NCBI RefSeq assembly: GCF_030272615.1 | Contig: NC_081415.1 | Location: forward strand, 234,803,303 to 234,867,302 | Reading direction: 5' to 3' | Origin: Cryptomeria japonica | Lineage: Eukaryota > Streptophyta > Pinopsida > Cupressales > Cupressaceae | Length of the DNA: 64,000 bases | In this document: positions 29,564-41,728 of the stretch, piece by piece | Numbering within the stretch: the stretch's first letter is position 1 | How the letters are laid out: each line of letters starts with the position of its first letter | Made by a program: the position numbers and the translations under genes | The notes under the pieces: model-generated | Told to the model about the DNA's origin: nothing | Database searches by the model: none | What the model saw: the letters and a program-made list of their open reading frames with translations, nothing else

Positions 29564-31441
29564 AATAGTGAAATAGCGGCATTTGAAGGCAGGAGGAGCG
29601 ACAGTGGCGATAGGAGTAGGGTTACCGATGTGCGAAGTTCTGGTGTTCAGGTCGCGAAGATTGGATCATGGAGCGATGAAGCAGATATTGCCTTTCCCAT
29701 TGAAGCAAGTAGGTTGCAACCCACTCAGAAATCGGCTAATTCTGGGAAAGCATACATGTTCCATGGTGATAGTTATCCCAGACCACGGATGAATTATGGA
29801 AATCCATATTCAAGTGGCAACCAGTGCCCTATTGACCCGCATAAATGGAAGTAAAATGGTTTCATTTGGACTAACAAAGGTTGGTTTCGTAAAGCCAAGC
29901 ATCTTGTTTCCGAGTTCCCCCAAAACTGGCAACCATCGCTTGAATCTAGCACTCCCGGTGCAGCAATTGAGAGAGGCAATCCTCACTCTGAACCCTATCT
30001 GGTCCCTCTGAAAGCTCATGGTAATTTCCAAATGCGGAATGGGTGCTTCGGGCAAGATAATTCAAGGGCTGACCATGCCAGGTTTTGGAGATCTAACTTC
30101 CATCCTAAAGATCGCAACCCTTGGTCGGACCGAGAGAGAAACCCTGACTTCCGAAGACGGACCTTCCTCTCTCATCGACCCCATCATCCTAAACCGGTAA
30201 GAAAAACTTCAAGACCTACCATCTTTTTGGATGAAAATAAAATTAATTTTGTTAGGTCGAGTTTGCTTGAGTTTTTCATTTTCATCAAGTGGGGTAGTGG
30301 AAAACGGGTTAAGGACAACTTTGAATCCTGGTGTAGAGCGCAATGGGGAAAGGATATTAACATCAATATTCTCACAAATGATTTCTTTATGATTGAATTT
30401 ATGAGCAATGAGGAGAAATGGCAAGCTAAAAACAAAGGTCCATATATCTTGGATGGCATTGAAGTTCACATCATTGATTGGCAGCCCAATTTCAATCCCC
30501 GAACTCATGTATTACCGGATAGTAAGGTATGGATAAGATTCTACAACTGTCCCTCGAATTACTGGCACATTGATGTCATTAAGGATATATGCAAAAACCT
30601 TGGCATATTTGTATCGGTTGATGACATTTTGGAGGATAAAATATGGGGAAGCTTCCTTAGAATTTGCATTAGCATGGATCAAATCACCAAGATCCCTGAT
30701 GAAGTCAAAATTATTGGTGCTAGGAAGATCTGGATCCAAAAGATTGATAGAGAAGATCAATTGCATATTTTTCCTAAATGCTTCTCCTTGGATCACACTG
30801 GCTTAGGTTGTGATGTTTCGGCTATGATATAGAGAAGTTATTCCTGTATGCAATTTCCTATTGAAGAAAATCTGCAATCGGAACCTCCTATCTCCACTGA
30901 TAGCGGGGAGGATTTTTGCAATGAAATTCATGATAATGAGAATATTCCATTGACTAAGGCAACTCCTTTGAACATAACTCCTCCCTCATTTGGTCAAAGT
31001 GAGAGCCAACAAGATCTTCTCATGCTTTTGGAAAAGACTAAAACCTTACAAGCGGATATTGAATCCAAATTAGCGGATTCGCTACCACCCTCTCCTCTTG
31101 TGCCTAGGAATCAGCTGGTAATTGAAGATTGCAAAATTCATACTCAGGGTATGGAGGCTAGTACTCTGGGGGAGATGGGAGGTAAGATTTTCTCCTCGCT
31201 AGGTATTGAATTGGAAGATGGTGAAATTGAGTCTTCCTCCTCGGAGGGGGATGAAGACTTTGAACCTGACTCTCCAAAAGGTTTTGGGAAGTCGGATTCA
31301 ACTATTGATAAACCAAATTTTAAGCCAAAAGGAGTGCGAGGGCGTAAGTCAAAAAAAATAATGCTAGCAATGGCTGGTGCTACTAGTGGTCAAACCAAAC
31401 TTAATTTAGGGAAGGGAAATGCCCTTCCCCAAGAGCAATGA
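29564..31441 (+). pseudogene. LINE ORF1, unit 1
   Basis: One frame runs about 625 codons with only two stops, TAA at 29852-29854 and TAG at 30830-30832; unit 2 has sense codons there. The middle part (about 30220-30700) resembles the DUF4283 domain of plant L1 ORF1 proteins (KWGSGKRVKDNFESW, then FMIEF, then KGPYILDGIEVHI, then VWIRFYNCP). After it comes CFSLDHTGLGC, a zinc-knuckle relic. The C-terminal part is acidic then basic. ORF1 proteins bind LINE RNA and chaperone target-primed reverse transcription. The frame is open upstream to 29564 without an ATG, suggesting a lost start or 5' truncation. Its stop overlaps the ORF2 start as ATGA. Confidence 0.75.
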
Positions 31442-34400
31442 GACTCTTATCTTGGAATGTCAGGGGCATCAATGCCCCTGACAAATGGCGCTTGATTAAG
31501 CGCTAGATGAATGACACCAAAGGATATATTTGGCTACTACAAGAAACTAAATGGAGTAAGGTTGAGATTGATGCAAAAATGAGAGTTTGGAAATAGTAGA
31601 ATGGTTTATTTAGGAAATCAGATGGAGCCTTTGGTAGCTTGGGAATCATTTGGAATCCCATGAATGTTAGGATCTCTCTTGTTGGGGAAGCTATGTATTG
31701 GCAACATTGTCTGGTAACTATCCTTGGAGGGAATGAGAATTTCAATCTTTTAATGTGTACGGACCATCTTTTGTTGGTGATAAACGTGCTCTCTGGGATC
31801 TCTTAACCATCAGACTTAGCAGTATTACCATTGGCAGCTGTATGGTAGTCAAGGACTTCAATGCGATCCTTTCCAGCAATGAGAAAAGTGGGGGCATTCA
31901 GAGGACTGATACGGCCTAGAAGGAATTTTTGGAATTTGTTGAGAAGAATCACCTACTAGACATTGTTCCTAAAAATGGAGTTTTCACATGGACGAACAGG
32001 AGATCGGGTTTCACTAATATTGCTAAATGGCTAGACCGGTTTCTTTTTACTGGTGATTGGCTAGGATAAAATATAGCATTAGAGTCATCGATTCTCCCAC
32101 TTATTGGATCAGATCACTACCCGATCTGTCTGGAGGTTGTCATGGGACAAGCGAAGGGAGGCACTCCTTTCCGGTTTGAGAAAATGTGGTTCAGAGTGCC
32201 TGAGCTAAATGATCTTATATCTGTTCGGTGGAATGAACCGGTTCTAGGGAACCATTCGAGATTATTCATACTCAATAAGAAGCTCAAGTATATTAAGGTT
32301 AAGATCAAATAATGGAATAGGAGCCATTTCAAGAATATTCATATGGAGAAATTAAGAATTAAGGTTGAGTTGGAAGAAATAACCAATTATGTTATTACTT
32401 ACGGAATGAATGAGGATTTATTTAACAAAGAAAATACTCTCAAATTTGATCTAAACGAAATCCTTCGGTGTGAGGAAATCCATTGGCGTCAAAAATCAAG
32501 GGAGTTATGGCTTAAGGAAGGTGACAGAAACACCAAATTCTTCCATAGATCAGCCATTGCCATTCGCAATAGAAACAGAATATCGGAGAATATAAGACCG
32601 GATGGAAATACTGTTAGGAACTATGAGGACATTGCGCAAGAAGCTGTAAGATTCTTTGAATCTTTATTGAATGGTGGTTACCAGATCAATCATGAAGCAA
32701 GAGCCAGAATTCTTAACTCAATCCCATCCATAATATCTGATAGTCAAAATATAGCTCTCTTTAATCCTCTCTGAATCTTTATTGAATGGTGGTCACCAGA
32801 TCGATCATGAAGCAAGAGCCAGAATTCTTAACTCAATCCCATCCATAATATCTGATAGTCAAAATACAGCTCTCTTTAATCCTATTTCAATTGATGAAGT
32901 AAGGAAAATTACCTTCCAGCTGAAACCTGATAAGACTCCTGGCCCTGATGGCTTCCCTGCTGCTTTCTTCCAACAATTTTGGGATATCATCACTTGAGAT
33001 ATACATCTTGCAATAGAAGAATCAAGAAAGAAAATGACTATGTTAGGTGCTATTAATCACACCTTCTTGACTTTAATCCCGAAAAAGCAAAACCCTCAAC
33101 AGATGAGTGATTTTAGGCCCATTGCTTTATGCAACACGGTCTATAAGATTGTAACAAAGATCATAGCCAACAGATTGAAGCCCCTCCTTAAACACATCAT
33201 ATCAGATGAACAAAGTGGATTTGCCCCTAGAAGATCCATTGTGGAAGGCATTATCATTGCCCATGAAATGCTTCACACGGCCAGGAAAACCAAGGATTCC
33301 TACATGATTTTAAAACTGGATATTCTGAAAGCTTATGATATGGTGGACAGGGGTTTCTTTATTGATGTTTTCTAAATAAATTTGGTTTTTGCAAGGAATG
33401 GATCACATGGCTCACGAGTTGTTTATCTTCCCCCAAATTCTCTGTTTTGGTTAATGGCTCATCTCATGGCTTCTTTTCCTCGACAAGAGGAATACGACAA
33501 GGTGATCCAATGTCACCATTTTTGTTTATCATAATGGTTGAAGCCTTAGGTCGATCAATAAGAGCTCTTCAACAAGATGATCAATGGATTGGAGTGAATG
33601 TGGCAACTTGGGTTTAAAAAATGACTCACTTGCAGTTTGTCGATGATACCATTTTGTTTGGTTCGGCTTGGAGGAGAGAGACAAGAACAATTAAATTATG
33701 CCTCGATGATTATTGTATGACTTCCGGGCAGAAAATCAATTGGCACAAATCTGAAGTGTTTTTTGTCAACACTCTGATTAACTTGCAAGGTGTCTTATCA
33801 AGGATTCTTAATCTCAGAGTTGCAAACTTCCCAGGGAAATTTCTTGAAACCTCCCTCTTTATTGGCAGTAACAGAACTTACTATTGGAAGCATCTTATTG
33901 ATACGTGAAAATCCAAGCTTGCAATTTGGAAAGGTAAGTGGTTATCCTCTGCTGGGAAACTCACTCTGATAAAATCGGTCCTCTCTGCACTACCAGTTTT
34001 TTCCATGGCTTGTCTGAGATTACCGATGGCAATTAAAGATGAATTGATCTCTATAATGATAAATTTCCTTTGGAATGGTTCAGATGACAAAGGGAAATTT
34101 CCTCTGGTAGCTTGGAAAAAGATCTGCCAACCAAAAAAGGCAAGGGGTGTTGGCATTCAACAAATCTCGATTACGAATTTAGCTATGGGTGCAAAATTGG
34201 TTTGCGAAATTTGCAGTGGTGGTAAACAAAAATGGGCAAGGCTACTAAAACATAAATATCTGGACTCCCTGGAGCCAAAAAGGATTCTCACTATAAACAA
34301 CCCCCAGAGGTTTGGCCATCTAGAATTTTATTGTGGATAGCAGGGAAATCATAAGTGACCAAGTTATCTGGGATGTCAAATGGTAGGGATGCCTCCTTTT

Positions 34401-35753
34401 GGATTGACTCTTGGGCTAGTGAAGATGCCTTATGTCTCAATCCTTCCCTGCAACCTATTATGGTAGAAACTTATCGCCTCTGGGGTCACAATATCTGTGA
34501 TTATGGTTATCCTATCCAAGAAAATGGCATTGCTAAGTGGAAATGGAACTCCTTGGATCCCTTGGACTTGGATCGACATCGGAAAGACTTGTTTGCCAAC
34601 ATTCTCAACAAAAGGGTTATTTTCCCTTCCCCTGAAAAAGGACATTATTAGGTGGTGCGGTTCCTCTGATGGTAAATACAATGTATGTTTTGGTTACAAA
34701 TTGAAAGACGCGGCTATAGACAAAAAAGATTGGCCTATTAATCTTTTTTGGCACCGACATCTCCTTCCCAAAGCAAGCTCTTTTGCCTAGTTGGCTTGTC
34801 AAAAAAAGATTCTAACTAAAGAAAGGCTCTATTCAATGGGTATCAATGGGCCCAGCAGATGTATTTTATGTCAAGAGCATGAAGAGACTGCGGATCATCT
34901 ACTACTCCACTACAAGTTCTCTAGCCAATGTTGGTGGCATTTCATGGGAAAATTGAGAATCTTTGGCCCCTTCCCATCAAGGTTGGATGAGTGGTTTTTG
35001 CAATGGCCTAAACTGGCAGGAAAGGCTATTTTTGCTGATTTGCTTGATATTTTACCATCTCTTCTGATCTAGGAATTTTGGAAAGAAAGGAATAGCAGAA
35101 TTTTCCAGGGTAAAGAGATGAGCTTAATGTCTCTATGTGGGAAAATTGAGAAGCACCTAACTGAGCTCCCGAATGAAGCTGCTCAATCCAAATCATTAAA
35201 GAAAAATATGTATACAGACAAGCATTGGAAGATTAACCTAGCTCTTCCAAATCTACTCATTCCACCGCTTTTTGGCAAGGGAACCCCGATGGATCAGGTC
35301 AATCCAAGACTGGGTGTTAAATGGGAAGCGCCAGAGCCTGGGTGGTGCAAGGTAAACTTTGATGGTGCTTCTGCAGGAAACTCAGGTCAAAGTGGTATTG
35401 GGTGTATTTTGAGGAACTCCGATGGTATCTATATAAAAGAAATCTCTGAAAAGATTGGAGTTGCCACTAACAATGAAGCTGAACTTAGAGCAACTTTAAG
35501 AGGATTGCAGCTAGGGAAGGAGCTTGGGGTGTAGAGAATTGATCTGGATGGAGACTCATTAAATATGGTTAATGTGGTCCACTATAACAACATCCCTACT
35601 TGGTGCCTTAACCAATGGCTTCAACTGATTCTGGTGCTGCTAGCCACCTTTGATGAATTTCGGATTAGCCACATCTATAGGGAAGGTAATGGAGAGGCTG
35701 ATAAACTCTCTAAATTGGCGTTGGCCATTGGTGACCCCCCCTTGGCTCTCTGA
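31438..35753 (+). pseudogene. LINE ORF2 (endonuclease, reverse transcriptase, RNase H), unit 1
   Basis: ATG at 31438 overlaps the ORF1 stop. The endonuclease part shows LLSWNVRGIN, LLQETKW, DFNAI and SDHYPI (to about 32130). The reverse transcriptase shows KPDKTPGPDGFPAAFFQ, FRPIALCNTVYKI, DEQSGFAPRRSI, KLDILKAYD and the catalytic FVDD at 33636-33647. A zinc finger (CILCQEHEE...H) follows near 34860, with one expected Cys replaced by Tyr. RNase H (about 35290-35753) has FDGAS, NEAE, GDS and GEAD. Many stops and a 115-bp duplication break the frame. It would nick DNA and reverse-transcribe LINE RNA if intact. Confidence 0.85.
32657..32886 (+). repeat. 115-bp tandem duplication within LINE ORF2
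   Basis: TGAATCTTTATTGAATGGTGG begins at 32657 and again at 32772. The two copies differ at a few bases, and the second is closer to the single copy in unit 2. The period is not a multiple of three, so it shifts the frame. Confidence 0.85.
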
Positions 35754-36518
35754 CTAGGTCTTTCTGACTAGTTTGTTACCCCTATTGAACTGCCACCAGT
35801 CGATATGGCCCGTTTATCGAGCCAATAATGGTGCTTTCCGGTTGCGTTTGTTGGTAGTGGTCTCTATCAATTGTCTTCTCCTTCCAGATGATGTTTCTCT
35901 GATTGTCCGGTCGGTGACGGTGCTAACTGGTTGTATTGCCTCAACCGGTTGACATGGTATCCCAACTATCTCATTGATGGGGGTGCTCTCCGGTTGAGTT
36001 TCTTGCTAGTTGCATTCTCCTTTCTCCTTCCGGTTGAGTTTCTCTCCATTTGAACCACCGGTTGTGGTGCAAACCGGTGCATTGCCTCCCCGGTTGCCAC
36101 TTTATTCTTTCTTAACCTAATGGTCGTGGTTTTCGGTGGATTGATCAACCGATTGATTTGTTCACCTGTTAAGGTTTCTTCTTGTCACCAAGATGTGGCA
36201 CACTGTCGTCATTATTGGTCTGTGTCGGTTTGGGGCCCATGGCAATTAGACATAAGTGTACTTTAATTAATATCTTGTTACAACTAGATCCTTTCAATAT
36301 TTGCTTATAATTACTTGATGGATAAAGTCGGTCGACATTAAGTTGACGAGCTTTGGCTCAGAAGATGTTTGGACACTGGCATTTCACGCATGTGTGTATT
36401 CAATTGGCATGAACTACTTGCCTGGTGTCGTATCCCTTGGTTTGATGACTTTCTATTTAACAATGGAATGCCCTTATTTTTCCATGAAACATTTACTTTC
36501 TTCACTCTGTGACTTGCT
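35754..36518 (+). other. LINE inter-ORF region with CCGGTT cluster, unit 1
   Basis: This is noncoding DNA between the RNase H stop and the third frame. At least seven CCGGTT or ACCGGT motifs occur between about 35838 and 36150. The matching unit 2 region has many of them altered by C-to-T or G-to-A changes. Confidence 0.6.
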
Positions 36519-37260
36519 ATGGAGACCCCAATTCTCCTTGAAGCTACTTGTCGACAGATGGCCTTCCTGGGTGAAATCACTGACATACGTCTGCAGGAGG
36601 TCCTCTACTCTAGACACCCTCTTATTCTTCATAGCCTTAAAAGGATACTGGGGAAGGAATTCCTTATGGCTTATCATAGGTACAGAGCCAATGCTGATAT
36701 CCTGGCCTTTTTCCTTGCAATGGTGATATACATGGGGACTAGCAAGTAGAGAAAAGTTGTTAACTCAAATGGTGTTTAAACATCGCCCGTTGGGGAAAAA
36801 TTGATGCTGTGTTGGACAATATTGATGCCAACTTGAAAATACCACTTCCCCAAAATTACTATATGTCCTTGGGCAATGAGGCGGAGGTGAGGAAGTTTGT
36901 GATTGTGAACTCTCAGGACTTTGATGCTCTTCAAGCAACCTGGCCTGCCATTACCAGGAATATTAAATTTTTGCTTAAAGCGACTAGCATTCAAAATGAT
37001 TTCACGTCGGAATGGAGGGCAAAATTTCTTTGAGACGAAAAGTTAGAGGGTGCTGATGGATTTGGGATTCTGGAGAATGGAGATTTGGTTGATGGTAATG
37101 ATTGGGGGTTTGGGCTTGGTGAGGAGTGGTTCCCAAATGACTACCGATTCCCTAGGGAGAAGGCAGAATTGACAGCTCACTCGAACTATGGCACTGAATG
37201 CCCTATTGTCCTGGATGCGGCTCATGCTCCTATGGATGTTGACTCTTAAGACTCCCATTG
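36519..37260 (+). pseudogene. LINE third reading frame (unknown protein), unit 1
   Basis: Two adjoining frames encode METPILLEATCRQMAFLGEI... to about 36749, and LDNIDANLKIPLPQNYYMSL... from about 36809. The second ends at a DSH* like unit 2. Stops at 36747-36749, near 37032 and near 37247 break it, where unit 2 has CAG, CGA and GAA. I recognise no domain. It could be a LINE accessory ORF or host sequence picked up at the LINE 3' end. Confidence 0.5.
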
Positions 37261-37559
37261 ACTCCGGTTGTCACCTCTCTCTCCGGTTTCTCTATTTTGG
37301 TTATTGTCTTTTTTTGTTTAAAGGCCTCTATTATCTACTTCCAGAGGTTGGCATCTGATGTTTTGTACTTATCCAGCCTCCATTGCTGGTATTTTTGTAG
37401 AAGGAATAGAGCTAGGGTAGGGGGTTTTCTTCCTGGTTCTTTTCCCCTACCGCTCTCACTGAATCAGGCCTCGTATTCTCTTATTTTGATTAATACAAGG
37501 GTGTTGCCCCTCTGCAGCTATTTACTTATTAAAAAACAAAACATTTCACTAATCATTTT

Positions 37560-39240
37560 GAACTAAATATTAGAATGCGCTTATTCTTAATGCTTACTAT
37601 GATAATTGAATAATTATTCTTTAGTACAAATTTTATATAAAGGTATGGTAGATTAATAAGAAACTTAGTAGGCAATTTGAGTATATAAAATTATTTTTTA
37701 TATATAATTGAGCAAAGTAATTATTTTGCCATAACTCTCTTTTAGAAAATGTATTCAATACTCAATAGGAGAGGAAGATATAACACAAGACTCTACATTT
37801 TCCACAAAAAATTTCTCATGCGAAATCTTCTCATTTAAATCATATTAGGTCATCTATAAAATGTGCTTCAACATTGTGTGAATGATGTGGAAATGAATTT
37901 GTATAAATTTGTAATTGACTGTTTGGGAGTGCAATAAATAAATTATTATAATTAGCCCTTCAAATTTGATTGTGTTTTTGTCAGTGAGTCTTACACTTTA
38001 TGCTTGAAACTTATGCAAGTTGTGCATAATGATCTTTAACTCAACTATTTTTGTAGAATGCTTAATCATTATATACTTTAGAAGGTTGTTTGTTGGGTTT
38101 TTCAAGTGGATGAATCAAAGGAAATGTAAGTAAATTAAAACCCAACAAACTTAGAATTATATCATCTCTAGACTCTCAAACTTAGTAAAATTCATTAAAA
38201 AAAATTGTTGAATAAAGGAAAAAAAAAGTAATAGCAACTTGTTTCACATTTTCCTTCATATCACCATTCTATATTAGAATTGTAGAGCATAAACTCATAC
38301 AATGATTGTGATGTTGATGAACAATATAAAAATAGAGTATTTGTTACTAAATATTTAACCTCAAGACTCTTCAATGTATGCATGTCTCCAAAAGATGAAA
38401 AACTATTTAGGACCACAATATCCATTATATCCGAGATTAATTATTTAAGAAACATGATGTATTTCATCATAATCAAATTGATGTTTTAGTTTGCCACATA
38501 AATATTATAATATAATAACATAGTCATTAATAGACATATTACTCTTCAGTGTGCATCTAATAATGTAACTTCAACAATCATTTTCAATCTCATTTTTTAT
38601 ATAAAAAGTACTATATGAATGCAAATACAAGATTCTCAAAGTAGTTGATTGAACCCAAAATTAATGAGTAAAACTAGTGAATAACATAATCCTTAAGAAT
38701 TCATTCACATCATTATAAACAAAATCAATATATTATACTATAAATGGTTATAAATATAAACATTAAGATCTCCTTTTCCATTATCTAGTCTTAAATAAGT
38801 GTACATAATCTTTTTATTACAAAATTTAATCAAACATATCAAAAAATTCCTTACCTTATTACCTTAATATTCACAAATATCATAGTTCCAAATTTAAACT
38901 CTATTTATATTTAAATATTTTTTATTACTTAATATATTTATTTTTTCATCTTAAAAAATATAATTTTTTTTTTTTTTTGAAACTTTAAACATCAAAACAT
39001 AGAGCCCAAAGAATATCTCGACACCTAATGGATTCCCCCCAACCCCCCACACGAGTTCACCCACTTATTTATTGGTCCCCACATGTAAATCGTATGATGC
39101 ACATCATAATTACCATTCAACACAAAAGTTCAATGGCAAGAGAAATGAGCAAGATATTTTAAATGCATTATGCACCATAATAATAAAATTTTGATGATTA
39201 AGTTTTAGTTGATGATAATCATTCTTTACATTATGTCACA
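37560..39240. other. AT-rich region related to 25900-26640
   Basis: No gene is visible. Phrases such as ATTATAAACAAAATCAAT and the GTTCACCCACTTATTTATTGG stretch near 39055 match 26400-26600 after divergence. This shows an older duplication inside the unit. The end near 39150 contains TGGCAAGAG, the likely deletion breakpoint partner. Confidence 0.6.
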
Positions 39241-39339
39241 CTTTCATTTGGTGATTTAAAAAGGAAAAGCTTTATATGGTCTCCTAAAATTGTTAAAATT
39301 TGTAATAGAAAAAATTGTGATGATCACACCACCCATGCC

Positions 39340-40095
39340 AATATATACTTTTGTTTATTTCTTTTAAACATAAAAATATTGAAATGCAATTATCACAAGA
39401 TTTAAGGAGATTTTTGTCAAATGGTATAGTTGGAAATGCTCTAGTAGACATGCATGCAAAATGTGAAATCATAAACAATGCACCTAAATTATTTGAAAAT
39501 ATGCCCCAAAGAGATGTCATGTCAAGGTTCATGAAATAAAATGATTGCATGATGTGCACAAATTTATAGATTTTGCAAGGAAGCCCTCAAAATCTTTGAA
39601 TTTTAACTGAGCATTCTCGAATACATCCTAACATTGTAAGCTTTGTTTGTGTTCTCATTAGTGGATGAGGGTTGTACATTCTTCAATCACATGAGTATCC
39701 TTATTGCATTGCACATATAGTTGATTAATAGGTGTCCATGGTTGACCTTCATGCTCGTGTTACTTATTAAGATGTCATTTAGACCCATGGTGGTTGTGTG
39801 GATGTGTTCTCTTGGTGCTTTTAGATCATATATGAATATCAGTTAGGTATTTCCAACACTACATTTTCAATTGGATCCCAAAAATGTTGCAGGCTTGCAA
39901 CTTATGTTTTACTCTAAAACATCTATGCAAAAGTGATCAAGTGTGTGAGGTTCAAATAGTAAGGAGATTGATGAAAGAGCAAAACTAAAAGATACCTAGA
40001 TGTAGTTGGATTGAAGGCCATAAAATAGTACATTCTTTTAGTGTAGGAGATAAATGACATTCATAGACATGAGAGATGTACTAATGGATTTAATA
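39340..40095 (+). pseudogene. PPR (PLS-class, E/DYW-type) gene relic, unit 1
   Basis: One frame reads VGNALVDMHAKCEIINNAPK then LFENMPQRDV, a near-textbook PLS-class PPR repeat. Further on, broken by stops, come VRRLMKEQ, PRCSWIEG and VHSFSVGDK, matching the E-domain order K.RKLMKE, PGCSWIE, VHSF..GD. Intact members bind organellar RNA, often for editing. Frameshifts, stops and loss of most repeats make this a nonfunctional fragment. The same relic is at 58318-59060. Confidence 0.7.
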
Positions 40096-41461
40096 GTTAG
40101 TCATTTATAGACATGTCGTAATGCAAAATATTCTATTAGTAGATCTCTTTTAATCAAAGCATACCCAAGAACAACTATCAACAAAGAGTTGAGTGCAAGT
40201 GTAAGCAGAGACACAAAGCTAGAGCAATGGCAGTGGGAAGGGATAGCCTTAAGAATTTTCATTGCCATTGGAATGTGTTGTACCAAAATTTTGCACCACT
40301 TCAAGCAAAATCAATGTCGCGTTTGCCCTAATTAGGCTTGCAAGAATTTGCTTTGTTGATAAATGTGTTTCAAATTTGCAGTTGTTGATGAGCTCATAGG
40401 AAGAAAGTCTACAAATCCATCAAACACTTTAGGAAAAAGTTGTAAACTAATGTCAAAAAAAGCATCAAACATCAAACAAAACTAATAGGTTCCCCACCCA
40501 TAAATAACCTATCAGCTAATTAATGTTGCCTTCTATTTTAGAATAATAGTTGCCTACAAAATTAATCATCCATCAAATTGATATCTTACCTATGATAATC
40601 TTTAAAAATTACCGTTGTCTTGTATAAGAACAAGATATTTACCGCTTATGATTTACATATGTTTTTTGAGTTAATTGGTAAATTTATTAACATGCATCTT
40701 GGTAATTTAAATATAGTTGCATGCTTTTAAAATTTTCCTTGCAATCCTCTACACTATGGCATAATTGAGGTAGATACTTTAGTCCAAGTTTTTGGGTGTA
40801 CCAAATTTAATTGTTGTTCAATATTCTCCTATTTTTGACATTTTTTTTATGTTATCTTATTCTTTTTATGTAATATATTATATATGTTATCTTTTCCCTT
40901 TTATGTAATATATTAGGGGAAAGGACCCAGTAGTTGTGCACCCTAACTTCGCGCTTCTCAAAATCTTACTTGGAAATTTCAAATCATTCCGATTTTTTTA
41001 CAACAACTTACTTGGCAAGTCACTTGCTTATAACTAAGGTTTCAAGGCCACATCATCAAATATGATGCCACATCAGCATGCTTTTTGCCAAGGTGTCCAA
41101 AACAGCCCAAAAAAAAAGTGAGACCAATAGGCGTGCAAAAGAGACCCCAATAGTTGTGCAGCTGATATGGCATCACCTGATTGGTTACTTTATACAATAT
41201 TAGTACATTACTTAACAACTATTGGTACATTTCCTAACAACTGTTGGTACATTTCCTAACAAAAATTGATATTTTTTGTTTCAAACAATAGATTTTATTT
41301 GTTCAATTTTTGAAACAATATGTTATCTTTGAGATTTTTAGATGTGAAGTATTAAACTTAAAGGATAGTTGGGAGATTGTTTCCATAGAATTATCTCTTG
41401 CAATAATACACAAGATAGGAAAGTGGTCCCAAAAAGTAGTAGCGTAATCGAACTTCATTGT
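40096..41461. other. Intergenic DNA with a unit-1-specific segment
   Basis: AT-rich and gene-free. The stretch about 40887-41334 is absent from unit 2 at about 59850 and contains two related GGACCC/GACCCC..TAGTTGTGCA phrases (near 40927 and 41142). It is either an insertion here or a deletion in unit 2. Confidence 0.55.
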
Positions 41462-41728
41462 TAAAACTCTTAACGTCTTCTTATGTTGTTTTCACAGCTG
41501 TTTTCTCACATTTCTTTTTTATGGATTGATCCATACTAAAAAGAATTTTCATTTATACAATGAAGTTAAATGTTGGAAAGCATTCTCACTTTCTATTATT
41601 TGGTCCTTTGTACATTGTAGTCAAAGTTGGACTACAGGAATGAAAATTGAATAAAGAATCATGACAGCCAGAGCCGAAGCCCTGAACTGCCGTGCAACAA
41701 ACGGTGCACATCAATATCGAAGATTAGT

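Larger units (their letters stand above)
29528..37546 (+). mobile_element. L1-type LINE retrotransposon, unit 1 copy (about 8.0 kb)
   Basis: The order is ORF1 (DUF4283-like, zinc knuckle), ORF2 (endonuclease, reverse transcriptase, zinc finger, RNase H), a noncoding stretch, a third reading frame, and an A-rich tail ATTAAAAAACAAAAC. A target duplication of about 13 bp, CACTAATCATTTT, flanks it. It is inactivated by stops, a 115-bp internal duplication and frameshifts. The same element in the same site occurs at 48602-56523 in unit 2. Confidence 0.88.
21740..41461. repeat. Tandem segmental duplication, unit 1 (about 19.7 kb)
   Basis: It aligns colinearly with 41462-59986. The shared order is EXORDIUM-like gene, upstream DNA, gene-less promoter relic, LINE in the same target site, and PPR relic. 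It differs from unit 2 by extra segments at about 25294-25865 and 40887-41334 and a 115-bp duplication inside the LINE. Borders are approximate. Confidence 0.85.
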
